The notes beneath the pieces were generated by a model, which saw only the letters and a list, made by a program, of their open reading frames with translations, ran no database searches and was not told the DNA's origin. From Marinobacter salinisoli (GTDB lineage Bacteria > Pseudomonadota > Gammaproteobacteria > Pseudomonadales > Oleiphilaceae): a DNA stretch of 64,000 bases. How positions within the stretch are numbered: the first letter of the stretch is position 1; each line of letters begins with the position of its first letter. The translations under genes and the position numbers were made by a program. Location: assembly GCF_017301335.1 (NCBI RefSeq), contig NZ_CP071247.1, forward strand, positions 3,652,532 to 3,716,531, given 5' to 3'. Below are positions 56,802 to 64,000 of this stretch, piece after piece.

Positions 56802-56990
56802 TGTCAGGGATGACAGGCCAGCAAGGAACGTTGGCTCACGGATGAGAGTTCCAGGCACTGGAGCCGCCCCACGGATTGGGGTTACAGGGAAGACAACAGG
56901 GATGACGTGCTCAGGATGAGCGCACGCCTGAAGGATCAGGCAGGGGTCAGCCACGGGCGCAGGATCACACGGATGGTGATCCTGCCCGTG
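56802..56990 (+). ncRNA. CsrB/RsmZ-type CsrA-sequestering small RNA
   Basis: This 189-base stretch of a 447-base gap with no gene holds successive hairpins presenting GGA in the loop: TGTC-AGGGAT-GACA (56802-56815), GCCAGC-AAGGAAC-GTTGGC (56817-56835), CTCA-CGGA-TGAG (56835-56846), CCCCA-CGGAT-TGGGG (56867-56881), GCTC-AGGAT-GAGC (56909-56921), CCTGA-AGGA-TCAGG (56927-56940) and a 15-pair stem with ACGGATG loop (56952-56990). Two AGGGA motifs (near 56886 and 56898) sit in the linker. Exposed AnGGA is the binding site of CsrA/RsmA, so the RNA should titrate that protein. A TAGAAT box at 56790 is a possible -10. No clear poly-U terminator is seen, so the 3' end is uncertain. Confidence 0.75.
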
Positions 56991-57135
56991 CACCGTCCCC
57001 ACCCATCGCTTTCCCTTCACCTCCCCCCTTTGGAACACCAAACCACTGAGTTACTCAACCAGCAGCCGAGTTGATCGACCGGCCGTGCCTCCTGACGCTT
57101 TCATTAACTTAAAACGATGACAGGAACGCCCGATA

Positions 57136-57405
57136 ATGAACCGAACACCCATTCTTGCCACTCTGGTACTGCTGTTTAGTCTGCTGACCTCGTTCGCCCA
57201 CGCCAACCCGGCCGCTATCAACATCAATACCGCCGACGTTGCGACCCTGGCGGAGCTGACCGGCATCGGCCCCAGCAAGGCCGAAGCCATTGTGGCCTAC
57301 CGTGAAGCCAACGGCCCATTCGGCACCCCGCAAGAGCTGACCAAGGTCAAGGGCATTGGTGAGCGCACGGTTGAAAAGAACGCGGAACGGATCACCGTAG
57401 AGTAA
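57136..57405 (+). CDS. ComEA-like helix-hairpin-helix protein
   Basis: An 89-residue exported protein: signal peptide (LATLVLLFSLLTSFAHA-NP) and a ComEA-type double helix-hairpin-helix (INTADVATLAELTGIGPSKAEAIVAYREANGPFGTPQELTKVKGIGERTVEKN). In competent bacteria ComEA binds incoming DNA in the periplasm; short stand-alone copies are common in gammaproteobacteria and their role is less clear. It lies 145 bases beyond the predicted RNA and has its own terminator. Confidence 0.88.
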   Translation: MNRTPILATLVLLFSLLTSFAHANPAAININTADVATLAELTGIGPSKAEAIVAYREANGPFGTPQELTKVKGIGERTVEKNAERITVE

Positions 57406-57416
57406 TCCCGCTCCGG

Positions 57417-57443
57417 GGGCAGCACCGCACCCGGCTGCCCTTT
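57417..57443 (+). terminator. Terminator of the ComEA-like gene
   Basis: A GGGCAGC/GCTGCCC stem with a ten-base loop is followed by TTT. The T-run is short, so strength is uncertain. Confidence 0.5.
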
Positions 57444-57571
57444 CCGCTCATCCCCGCCGCGCAAACGTCGACCTCGTCCATTTACCAGTCCCTAAACAAA
57501 AGTCGTCTGGCAACACGCTGTTTGCCCTCCTATCATTGAGCAACACTCTCAATGACTTAAGCGTTTGAGCC

Positions 57572-58351
57572 ATGGCCGATCCCATCAAGGTTTACCCGTC
57601 CAAGCCGGACAAAGTCTACTTCTTCGGAACCTGCCTCATTGACATGTTCTATCCGGACGCTGGCATGGCCGGCATCCAGCTGCTGGAACGCGAAGGTATC
57701 GAGGTGATCTTCCCCCAGGATCAGACCTGCTGTGGCCAGCCCGCGTTCACCTCCGGCTATCATGACGAGGCCCGAAGCGTGGCCCGCGCTCAACTGGATC
57801 TGTTTCCTGAAGACTGGCCGATTGTTGTGCCATCAGGGTCCTGCGGCGGCATGATGCGCAAGCACTACCCGGACCTGTTCAAGGATACTGCAGACGAGGT
57901 CAAAGCCGCGGGCGTCGCCGGGCGGGTGTGGGAGCTGACCGATTTCCTGCTGAACGTCTGTCACATCAAGCTCGACGACCTCGGAGAGCCGACCACCGTG
58001 GCCATGCACACCTCCTGCTCGGCCCGTCGCGAAATGGGCGTTGCGGAGGTAGGCCCGAAGCTGCTGGGGCAACTGAACAACGTGACGCTGGTGGAGCAGG
58101 CACGAGCCGAAGAGTGCTGCGGCTTTGGCGGCACCTTCGCGGTGCGCCATCCGGAGATTTCCGGTGCCATGGTGGAAGAGAAGGTCGAAACCCTGGTGGA
58201 TACCGGCGCTCGTGCTTTTGTCACCACCGACTGCGGCTGCCTGATGAACATCAACGGGTTCGCAGAGAAAAACCGACACCCCATAGCGGGCAGGCACATC
58301 CTCAGTTTCCTCTGGGAGCGCACGAACGACGATAAAGGAGATGGGCAATGA
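57572..58351 (+). CDS. lutA: L-lactate utilization Fe-S protein LutA
   Basis: A 259-residue (Fe-S) oxidoreductase of the LutA/LldE family with two CCG domains: DQTCCGQPAFTSGYHDEA and RAEECCGFGGTFAVRHPE, each with partner cysteines (GSCGGMMR; TDCGCLMN). With LutB and LutC it oxidises L-lactate to pyruvate. It overlaps lutB by four bases. ATG at 57572. Confidence 0.95.
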   Translation: MADPIKVYPSKPDKVYFFGTCLIDMFYPDAGMAGIQLLEREGIEVIFPQDQTCCGQPAFTSGYHDEARSVARAQLDLFPEDWPIVVPSGSCGGMMRKHYPDLFKDTADEVKAAGVAGRVWELTDFLLNVCHIKLDDLGEPTTVAMHTSCSARREMGVAEVGPKLLGQLNNVTLVEQARAEECCGFGGTFAVRHPEISGAMVEEKVETLVDTGARAFVTTDCGCLMNINGFAEKNRHPIAGRHILSFLWERTNDDKGDGQ

Positions 58352-59781
58352 GCGCGACCACCCCCCATCCGCACATTGATGTCAAAGAGTTCCACCCCCG
58401 GGCCCACGAAGCGCTGCACAACCCGCAAATTCGCCAGAACTTCCGCAAGGCGATGGACGGGCTGATGTCCAAACGCAAAGCGGCGTTTGAAGGCTGGGAC
58501 CTGGAAACCCTGCGGGAACTGGGCGCCAACGTTCGCCTGCGGGCACTGGCCAACCTGCCCGACCTGCTGGAACAGCTGGAACAGAAACTGACGGAGAATG
58601 GCATCAAGGTGCACTGGGCGCTTGATGGCGACGAGGCTTGCCGGATTGTCCGCGATATCTGTGTCGCCCGAGAAGCCAAGAGCGTCATCAAGGGCAAATC
58701 CATGGTGTCGGAGGAAATGGAGCTCAACCACTTCCTTGAGGGTGAGGGAATTGAAGCGCTCGAGTCGGATCTGGGGGAATACATTGTTCAGCTCGCCAAC
58801 GAGACGCCCTCCCACATCATCATGCCGGCCATCCACAAGAACACCGGCGAAATCTCCGAACTGATGCACGAAAAAACCGGCACCGACCTGTCCCACGACG
58901 TCGAGTACCTGACGGCCGCCGCCCGCCAGCAGCTGCGGGAAAAATTCATGAACGCCGACGTGGGCGTGTCGGGCGTGAACTTTGCGGTGGCGGAAACCGG
59001 CACCCTGTGCCTGGTGGAAAACGAGGGCAACGGACGGATGACCACCACCGTGCCGCCCTGCCACATCGCAGTCACCGGCATCGAGAAAGTCGTACCCAAT
59101 CTGGCGGACGTGTCCGCCCTGCTCGCGCTGCTGACCCGGTCGGCCACCGGGCAACACATCACCACCTACTTCAACATGATTTCCAGTCCGCGCAAGGCCG
59201 ACGAACTCGATGGCCCCGAAGAGGTGCACCTGGTGCTGGTGGATAACGGGCGTTCCGTCATCTACCAGGATGACGAACTGCTCGATACCCTGCGCTGCAT
59301 TCGCTGCGGGGCGTGCATGAACCACTGCCCGGTGTATACCCGGGTTGGCGGCCACACCTACGGCACCACCTATCCGGGTCCTATCGGCAAGATCCTGATG
59401 CCGCACCTGATCGGGCTGGACGAAGGCCGGCATCTGCCCAGTGCATCCAGCCTGTGTGGTGCCTGTGGCGAAGTCTGCCCGGTGAAAATTCCAATCCCCG
59501 ATTTGCTGGTGCGCCTGCGCCGGGAATCCGTGGATGGTGACAAGTTGCACCCCGCCAAGGTTCGCGGGCACGGGGCCAAGCGAACACCGCTGGAGGCCGC
59601 CATCTGGAAATTCTGGAGCTGGATGCACAGCCGCCCGGGCATCTACCGGACCGGAACCCGGTTTGCGTCCCGGTTCCGCAAACTGCAGCCGGCACGTGCC
59701 GGTGCCTGGACGGATTTCCGGACAGCGCCCAAACTGGCCGGCAAAACCCTTCATCAACAGCTCAGGGAGCGCGGCAAGTGA
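58348..59781 (+). CDS. lutB: L-lactate utilization iron-sulfur protein LutB
   Basis: A 477-residue protein with an N-terminal LUD domain (SMVSEEMELNHFLEGEGIEALESDLGEY...) and a C-terminal ferredoxin-like domain binding two 4Fe-4S clusters, CIRCGACMNHCPVY and CGACGEVCPVKIP (about residues 318-385). It is the electron-transfer subunit of the LutABC lactate oxidase. Overlaps lutA and lutC by four bases each. No lactate permease lies alongside. Confidence 0.95.
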   Translation: MSATTPHPHIDVKEFHPRAHEALHNPQIRQNFRKAMDGLMSKRKAAFEGWDLETLRELGANVRLRALANLPDLLEQLEQKLTENGIKVHWALDGDEACRIVRDICVAREAKSVIKGKSMVSEEMELNHFLEGEGIEALESDLGEYIVQLANETPSHIIMPAIHKNTGEISELMHEKTGTDLSHDVEYLTAAARQQLREKFMNADVGVSGVNFAVAETGTLCLVENEGNGRMTTTVPPCHIAVTGIEKVVPNLADVSALLALLTRSATGQHITTYFNMISSPRKADELDGPEEVHLVLVDNGRSVIYQDDELLDTLRCIRCGACMNHCPVYTRVGGHTYGTTYPGPIGKILMPHLIGLDEGRHLPSASSLCGACGEVCPVKIPIPDLLVRLRRESVDGDKLHPAKVRGHGAKRTPLEAAIWKFWSWMHSRPGIYRTGTRFASRFRKLQPARAGAWTDFRTAPKLAGKTLHQQLRERGK

Positions 59782-60434
59782 GTGCCCGAGACATCATCCT
59801 GCAACGCCTGAGAAACCGCACCGGTGGCGATCTGGTAGCGCCCGCCAGCGACTTTTCCGTGCTTGAGCGGCCCGACTGGAGCACCGAGGAACGCATCGAG
59901 CGGTTCGAGAAGATCATTGAATCGGTGCACGGTGAAGTCCACCGATGCACCCGGGATAACTGGATTGACCACGTCGCCGAGGTGTTGTCGGCACGCAAAG
60001 CGCGCAATCTGCTGATTCCCAGCCAGCACCAGATTGGCCAGGACCTGCGCGCGCACGCAGAGCGGGACGATCTGCCGAATCTGCTGATCTACGATGAGCC
60101 CATTGAAAGCTGGCAGCCGGCCCTGTTCAACGATGTCGACGCTGGCATCACCTCCACCCGGGGCGGCATTGCCGAGACCGGCTCGCTGATCCTGTGGCCA
60201 ACGGCGGACGAGCCCCGGCTGATGAGTCTGGTGCCGCCGATCCACATTGCGGTGCTGGAGGCCAGCCAAATCTATACAACGCTGTATGAAGCCCTTGATG
60301 CCCAGAACTGGAAAGCGGGCATGCCGACCAACGCTCTGCTAATATCCGGCCCGTCTAAAACGGCGGACATCGAGCAGACGCTCGCTTACGGTGTTCACGG
60401 CCCCAAAGAGCTGATTGTGTTGATTATCGAATGA
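59778..60434 (+). CDS. lutC: L-lactate utilization protein LutC
   Basis: A 218-residue LUD-domain protein (LutC/YkgG). The landmark STRGGIAETGSLILWPTADEPRLMSLVPPIHIAVL and the terminal SGPSKTADIEQTLAYGVHGPKELIVLII are conserved. It completes the LutABC complex; overlaps lutB and the downstream EamA gene by four bases, so all four genes are translationally linked. Confidence 0.94.
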   Translation: MSARDIILQRLRNRTGGDLVAPASDFSVLERPDWSTEERIERFEKIIESVHGEVHRCTRDNWIDHVAEVLSARKARNLLIPSQHQIGQDLRAHAERDDLPNLLIYDEPIESWQPALFNDVDAGITSTRGGIAETGSLILWPTADEPRLMSLVPPIHIAVLEASQIYTTLYEALDAQNWKAGMPTNALLISGPSKTADIEQTLAYGVHGPKELIVLIIE

Positions 60435-61384
60435 TTCAAGGCGCCCTGCTGATTGCCCTGGCAGCCCTGCTCTGGGCAACCACCGGCATCGTCGCGAAAT
60501 TCCTGTTTACCGGTACCGAGCTGCAACCCATCACCCTGGGTTTTCTGCGCCTTGTGGTTGCGCTGCCGTTTTTCTGGCTGTTGATGCGGCGCGAGCGTGA
60601 GCGCCTATCCGCCGACGCCGGTACATCCCGTGGCCGGATGACGTTCAAAGCCCTGGTACCACTGGCCGCCCTCGGCTTGTTCCAGGCCATCTATCAAAGC
60701 AGTTATCTGCTCGCCGTTGACCTTACTGGCGCCGGGATTGCCACGCTGATCGCCCTGTGCCTGCCACCGGTGCTGGTCGCCATGTTGGCCGCCCCGCTGC
60801 TGGGCGAGAAACCCGGATTGCTGACCATTCTGGCCCTGATGGCCGCGATTGCCGGTACCGCCATGCTGGTACTCAGTGACATGGAAACAACCGGCTCCTT
60901 GCGCCTGATGGGCCTTCTGATGGCGCTTCTGGCGGCAGCGGTGTATACCGGATTTACCCTGACCAGCCGCTACAGCGCCGCTGGCACACCGGCGTTCACA
61001 ACCGCTTTTTTCTGTTTTGGCACCGCCGCACTGATCCTTTTACCAGTGGTGTCTGTCACCGGGGGCTTCGATGGCCTGGAGACACTGACACTTCGCCACT
61101 GGCTGATGGTGGGCTACATCGGTATCGTGCCGACCTGCATCGGCTACGTGAGTTTCTTTTCCGGCATGAGAACAACGCCGGCCACGCTTTCGAGCATCAT
61201 TGTCACGCTGGAACCGCTGTTCGTGGCGCTGCTGGCCTGGGTTTTCCTCGGGGAAGTACTGGGGCCCACCGGTCTGGCTGGTGCCCTTATTCTGACGGTG
61301 GCAGTGATTGTCGCGTCACGATGGGGAGGCAACCCCGGCACCCGTAAAGTGGCCGATACCGGGGTACAGTCACCGGAGGCTTAG
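60431..61384 (+). CDS. EamA/DMT-family permease
   Basis: A 317-residue membrane protein with ten helices formed by two EamA repeats. Its substrate is unknown; overlap with lutC by four bases puts it in the lactate operon, so a role in moving a carbon or related metabolite is possible. The stop overlaps the convergent gloA by four bases. Confidence 0.87.
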   Translation: MIQGALLIALAALLWATTGIVAKFLFTGTELQPITLGFLRLVVALPFFWLLMRRERERLSADAGTSRGRMTFKALVPLAALGLFQAIYQSSYLLAVDLTGAGIATLIALCLPPVLVAMLAAPLLGEKPGLLTILALMAAIAGTAMLVLSDMETTGSLRLMGLLMALLAAAVYTGFTLTSRYSAAGTPAFTTAFFCFGTAALILLPVVSVTGGFDGLETLTLRHWLMVGYIGIVPTCIGYVSFFSGMRTTPATLSSIIVTLEPLFVALLAWVFLGEVLGPTGLAGALILTVAVIVASRWGGNPGTRKVADTGVQSPEA

Positions 61385-61929
61385 CTACCCCGGCTCTGCT
61401 TCTGCAACATGTTCGGCTGGAGAATTTCGATCCAGTAGCCGTCCGGATCCTTGATGAACGCCAGCCCTTTCATTTTGCCGTCGTCCGGCTTTTTCACGAA
61501 CTCGACACCCAGCTCTTCAAACCGTTCACTGGCCGCGTAGACATCGGGTACCGCGATACCGATGTGACCAAAGCCCTGCGGCTCCTCGTTGCCGTTGTGG
61601 TAACCGAAATCGTTGTCGTCCTCGGTGCCCCAGTTATGGGTCAGCTCCAGCATGGCTTCGCGGCCGAAGGTGTAGGTGGTTCGGTAGTCATCGTCCGTCG
61701 GCACCTGCGCGGCCTGTCGGTCATCCAGGTAACCCAGGAAGTAAAGAGAGAACTTCATCTCGGGGAAGTCGAGCTTGCGAACCAGGCGCATGCCCAGAAC
61801 CCGCGTGTAGAAATCCATCGAGCGCTCGGGGTCTTTGATGCGCATCATGGTCTGGTTAAATACGTAGCCTTCCGTCTCGGGAACGGGTTCGTCGTGTAGC
61901 CCCGGGGCTTGCTCGAAATGCTTGGGCAT
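61381..61929 (-). CDS. gloA: Lactoylglutathione lyase (glyoxalase I)
   Basis: A 182-residue glyoxalase I that converts the methylglyoxal-glutathione hemithioacetal to S-lactoylglutathione. The N-terminus [24 protein letters not shown], the middle [12 protein letters not shown] and [11 protein letters not shown], and the end [12 protein letters not shown] supply the metal ligands Gln, Glu, His and Glu. Length and insertions are of the longer, eukaryote-like Zn type. The start [10 protein letters not shown] is at 61929. Product S-lactoylglutathione leads to lactate, fitting with the lut genes nearby. Confidence 0.93.
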   Translation of the reverse strand: MPKHFEQAPGLHDEPVPETEGYVFNQTMMRIKDPERSMDFYTRVLGMRLVRKLDFPEMKFSLYFLGYLDDRQAAQVPTDDDYRTTYTFGREAMLELTHNWGTEDDNDFGYHNGNEEPQGFGHIGIAVPDVYAASERFEELGVEFVKKPDDGKMKGLAFIKDPDGYWIEILQPNMLQKQSRGS

Positions 61930-61996
61930 GGCGTTTTCCCTCTCGAATGAACTTGAGCTGTTATACCTGTGTACGCAGACCACCGATTTCAAGGGC

Positions 61997-62036
61997 AAAA
62001 AAAAGACCCCACGGCCAGAACGGCACCGCTGGGGTC
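61997..62036 (-). terminator. Terminator of alkB
   Basis: GACCCC/GGGGTC stem (62031-62036 and 62005-62010, extended by inner CGG/CCG pairs) followed on the minus strand by eight T. It lies 70 bases past the alkB stop. Confidence 0.85.
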
Positions 62037-62105
62037 GGAGAGCCGGCTGTTACCCCGGCGGCTTCAGAGACGCTCTTCTGAAGTCTGGAAAGAGGGTGGC
62101 AGGGT

Positions 62106-63244
62106 TCAGGACGCCAGCTGATGCTCCTCGCCACGGTAGTAGGCTTCTACCCGGGGATTCATGATGCGCTTCCACAGCGGTGGGATCATGGCCACCACGA
62201 TCATGGCGGCGTAGCCGGCAGGCAGCTGCGGCGCGATGTCGTGATGGCGCAGGACCTGATAACGACGCTTGGCGAAGGCATGGTGATCGCTGTGGCGCTG
62301 CAGGTGGAACAGGAACACGTTGGTCAGAAAGTAGTTGCTGTTCCAGCTGTGCTCGGGCGTGGTGCGCTCGTAGCGGCCGTTGTCCAGCTTGCGGCGGTGC
62401 AGGCCGTAGTGCTCCAGGTAGTTGACGATCTCCAGCAGGGTGAAGGCAATGAAGCTCTGCCCCAGGAAGAAAACCGCCCCCAGCCAGCCAAAGGCCAGGG
62501 TAAACGCCACGGTGGCCAGCACACTGATGCCGTACCACCAGATCAGTTCGTTGCGCCAGGAAAGCACTTTGTGACCCTTACGCGTCAGCCGTTCTGCCTC
62601 CAGTTTCCAGGCGTTCAGAAAGTTGCGGACATAGGCCCGGGGCAGAAAGTCATACAGCGACTGGTTGTAGCGTGAAGACGAGGCGTCCTCGGGCGTAGAC
62701 ACGTGCACATGGTGACCCCGGACGTGTTCCACCTTGAAGCCACCGTAACAGACCAGCGACAACAGCAAGCCCCCCATGCGACTTTCCAGCTTGCTGTCCT
62801 TGTGGATCAGCTCGTGGGCCACGTTGATACCCAATCCGCCGACAATCCCGATGGACAACACCCAGCCAACGCCACCTGCCAGGCTGAAGGTGCCGGAGGC
62901 CAGCACCAGCATGCTCCACACCAGTAACACCGCAAACGCCACAACCCACCCCAGAGTAACCAGCCGATAGAACCGCTCGTTGTTCATGGACGGGACATCG
63001 AGTTCTTCATCCGGGTTCAGGGAATCCTTGCCGAGGAGCATATCCAGCACCGGGATGATGCCGAACACGACAACAGGCACCCCCCAGGAAACCAATTGAC
63101 GAGATCCGTTGCCTGGCCCGCAGCCAGTAACAGCGGCGGCAAGACCAGCGGAACCATGGCAATCAGGTAACTGAACTTCTTCAGGGTCAGCAGAACCTTC
63201 CGGCGGGCAGCTTCGGGACTGGCGGATAGGTGTCGGGTACTCAT
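62106..63244 (-). pseudogene. alkB: Alkane 1-monooxygenase, frameshifted near the N-terminus
   Basis: An AlkB-type integral-membrane di-iron hydroxylase that converts alkanes to 1-alkanols with rubredoxin. All histidine boxes are intact: HELIHK, EHVRGHHVHV, LQRHSDHHA, and NYLEHYGL. The expected start MSTRHLSASPEAARR (63244, behind AAGGAGAGAG) is in one frame, through QATDLVNWF; the rest (GVPVVVFGIIPVLDMLLGKD onward) is in another. One base missing in the C6 run at 63080-63085 (G6 on the coding strand) restores a ~379-residue protein. The upstream 60 codons of the long frame are not homologous. It could be a real mutation or a sequencing error. Confidence 0.85.
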
Positions 63245-63305
63245 TACGCTCTCTCCTTGGCAACACGAACGGCGATGCACTCACCGCCTCTGTCTTTACT
63301 GAATT

Positions 63306-63318
63306 ATTGTCCTACAAT
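63306..63318. promoter_or_regulatory. Operator candidate between alkB and its GntR gene
   Basis: ATTGT-CCT-ACAAT is a perfect five-base inverted repeat, about 60 bases upstream of the alkB start in the divergent alkB-gntR region. The pattern is like that of GntR/FadR-type sites. The adjacent GntR-family product is the obvious candidate to bind it. The rest of the 251-base gap shows no ORF. Confidence 0.45.
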
Positions 63319-63495
63319 ATAGCAGTCGTCAACCAGGCTGGTCAGGTTTTCCGTTTTTTTGAGAACCCGCCTGCAATCCATGCACTGAGGATTGCCCGTG
63401 CAGAGGCTGTGATACACTCGGGCGCATATCCTCAGACGCCGCCTACCCCTGCCTGGCAGTGTGGTTGGCGGGTTACACCTGATCAGAGAAGGTCT

Positions 63496-64000
63496 ATGGA
63501 TTTTCAGGTTCCCAACACCCTGGCAGAGCAGATTGCCAACTATCTGGCTGAACGGATCATGACCGGGCAAATCCGGCCCGGTGAGCGCATTCAGGAGGCG
63601 ACGCTGGCCGCGAAGCTTAATGTCAGCCGGGCATCGGTCAAGAAGCGCTGTACACCCTCGAACGCTGGCATCTGGTAGACATCACACCACGAAAAGGTGC
63701 CTCGGCTACGCGCCTGGACGCCGAGCACGCGGCAGAGCTTTACGATGTGTATATGCATTTGCTGATGATGCTGGCTGCCCGGCTTTGCGAACGCTGGCAG
63801 GAAGCCGACAAGGCGCTTCTGGTCAATGCCGTGGAAACGGCGCTGGTGAAAATCCGCCAGCCCGACATCCAGACCACCGAAGTCGTCGAAGCCAGCTTCA
63901 GCGTGATGGAAGCCTGTTGCGAGTTGGTCAACAACCCCTACCTCACCGAAGCCCTCTCGAACTTCAAACCGGCTGTGAGCCGGGCCTATTTCCTTGGCGC
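63496..64000 (+). pseudogene. GntR-family (FCD) regulator, frameshifted and cut by the window edge
   Basis: The N-terminal winged helix begins MDFQVPNTLAEQIANYL... and runs to LNVSRASV, then the frame breaks at about 63640 and continues in another frame as EALYTLERWHLVDITPRKGASATRL and an FCD-like domain to the window end. One missing base explains it. The frame-A product would stop after ~60 residues (…NAGIW). The start is ATG 63496 behind AGAGAAGG. It diverges from alkB and probably regulates it. Not visible in full. Confidence 0.8.

Noticed and set aside
56697..57041. A 114-codon minus-strand frame over the predicted small RNA
   Set aside because: No ribosome site or domain; the same bases are better explained by GGA-loop hairpins on the plus strand.
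57961..59757. A 598-codon open frame antisense to lutA/lutB
   Set aside because: Low-complexity His/Gly/Arg-rich translation with no domain; it is the GC-rich antisense shadow of lutB, whose Fe-S motifs are clear.
63080..63085. Programmed -1 frameshifting in alkB
   Set aside because: The site is not a proper X-XXY-YYZ heptamer in the zero frame, and a second frameshift nearby makes mutation or sequencing error the simpler explanation.

Overview
The window is about 64 kb of a GC-rich gammaproteobacterial chromosome. The gene set looks like Marinobacter or a close relative: alkane 1-monooxygenase, a polyhydroxyalkanoate (PHA) cluster, a urea ABC transporter plus urease cluster, LutABC lactate oxidation, a PEP-CTERM protein, DUF938, PBPRA1643-type SEC-C and RadD proteins. 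The genus is an inference from gene content. I saw no rRNA, tRNA, CRISPR, intact insertion sequence or prophage.

Layout. 0-2.4 kb: two tandem cold-shock genes (a third near-identical copy lies at 28.2 kb with a related leader) and small unknown proteins. 2.5-7.3 kb: PHA metabolism (phaZ, phaB, phaC, then an SDR on the other strand). 7.4-17.5 kb: housekeeping and unknown genes, including a J-domain/VWA pair, an AT-rich 770-residue TerB-like membrane protein, YqeY, threonine aldolase and an MFS transporter. 17.5-24 kb: patatin, PEP-CTERM protein with its own sigma-54-type promoter, rhodanese, GST, NUDIX and cardiolipin synthase. 24-28 kb: two different phosphate transporters (NptA type and Pit type). 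28-35.3 kb: methyltransferase, TrxC, DASS permease, NYN/OST-HTH protein, a decayed metallo-beta-lactamase-fold gene, a haem c lipoprotein and SlyD. 35.4-44.3 kb: an SF1 helicase with a DUF2726 C-terminus in an operon with RadD, small proteins, a TPR protein and a 50-codon remnant of a second radD-like gene. 44.4-55.6 kb: one continuous minus-strand nitrogen operon, urtABCDE-ureDABCEFG. 55.6-57.4 kb: a regulatory zone with a GntR gene behind a consensus sigma-54 promoter, then a probable CsrB/RsmZ-type RNA and a ComEA-like protein. 57.6-61.4 kb: lutABC plus an EamA permease. 61.4-64 kb: glyoxalase I, alkB and its GntR neighbour; the last two each carry a single-base frameshift.

How it works together. 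Urea is imported by UrtABCDE and split by nickel urease; UreE, UreF, UreG and UreD mature the enzyme. The GntR gene upstream of urtA has features of NtrC/sigma-54 nitrogen control. PhaB and PhaC make PHA and PhaZ degrades it. LutABC and AlkB feed carbon from lactate and alkanes.

Most interesting non-coding signals: (1) a CsrA/RsmA-sequestering RNA candidate at 56802-56990, with GGA in the loops of successive hairpins; (2) three intergenic elements inside the urease operon whose long stems differ in sequence but are each self-complementary around a conserved core; (3) sigma-54 promoters before the PEP-CTERM gene and the urea-locus GntR gene; (4) shared cold-shock 5' leaders; (5) gene remnants and frameshifts.
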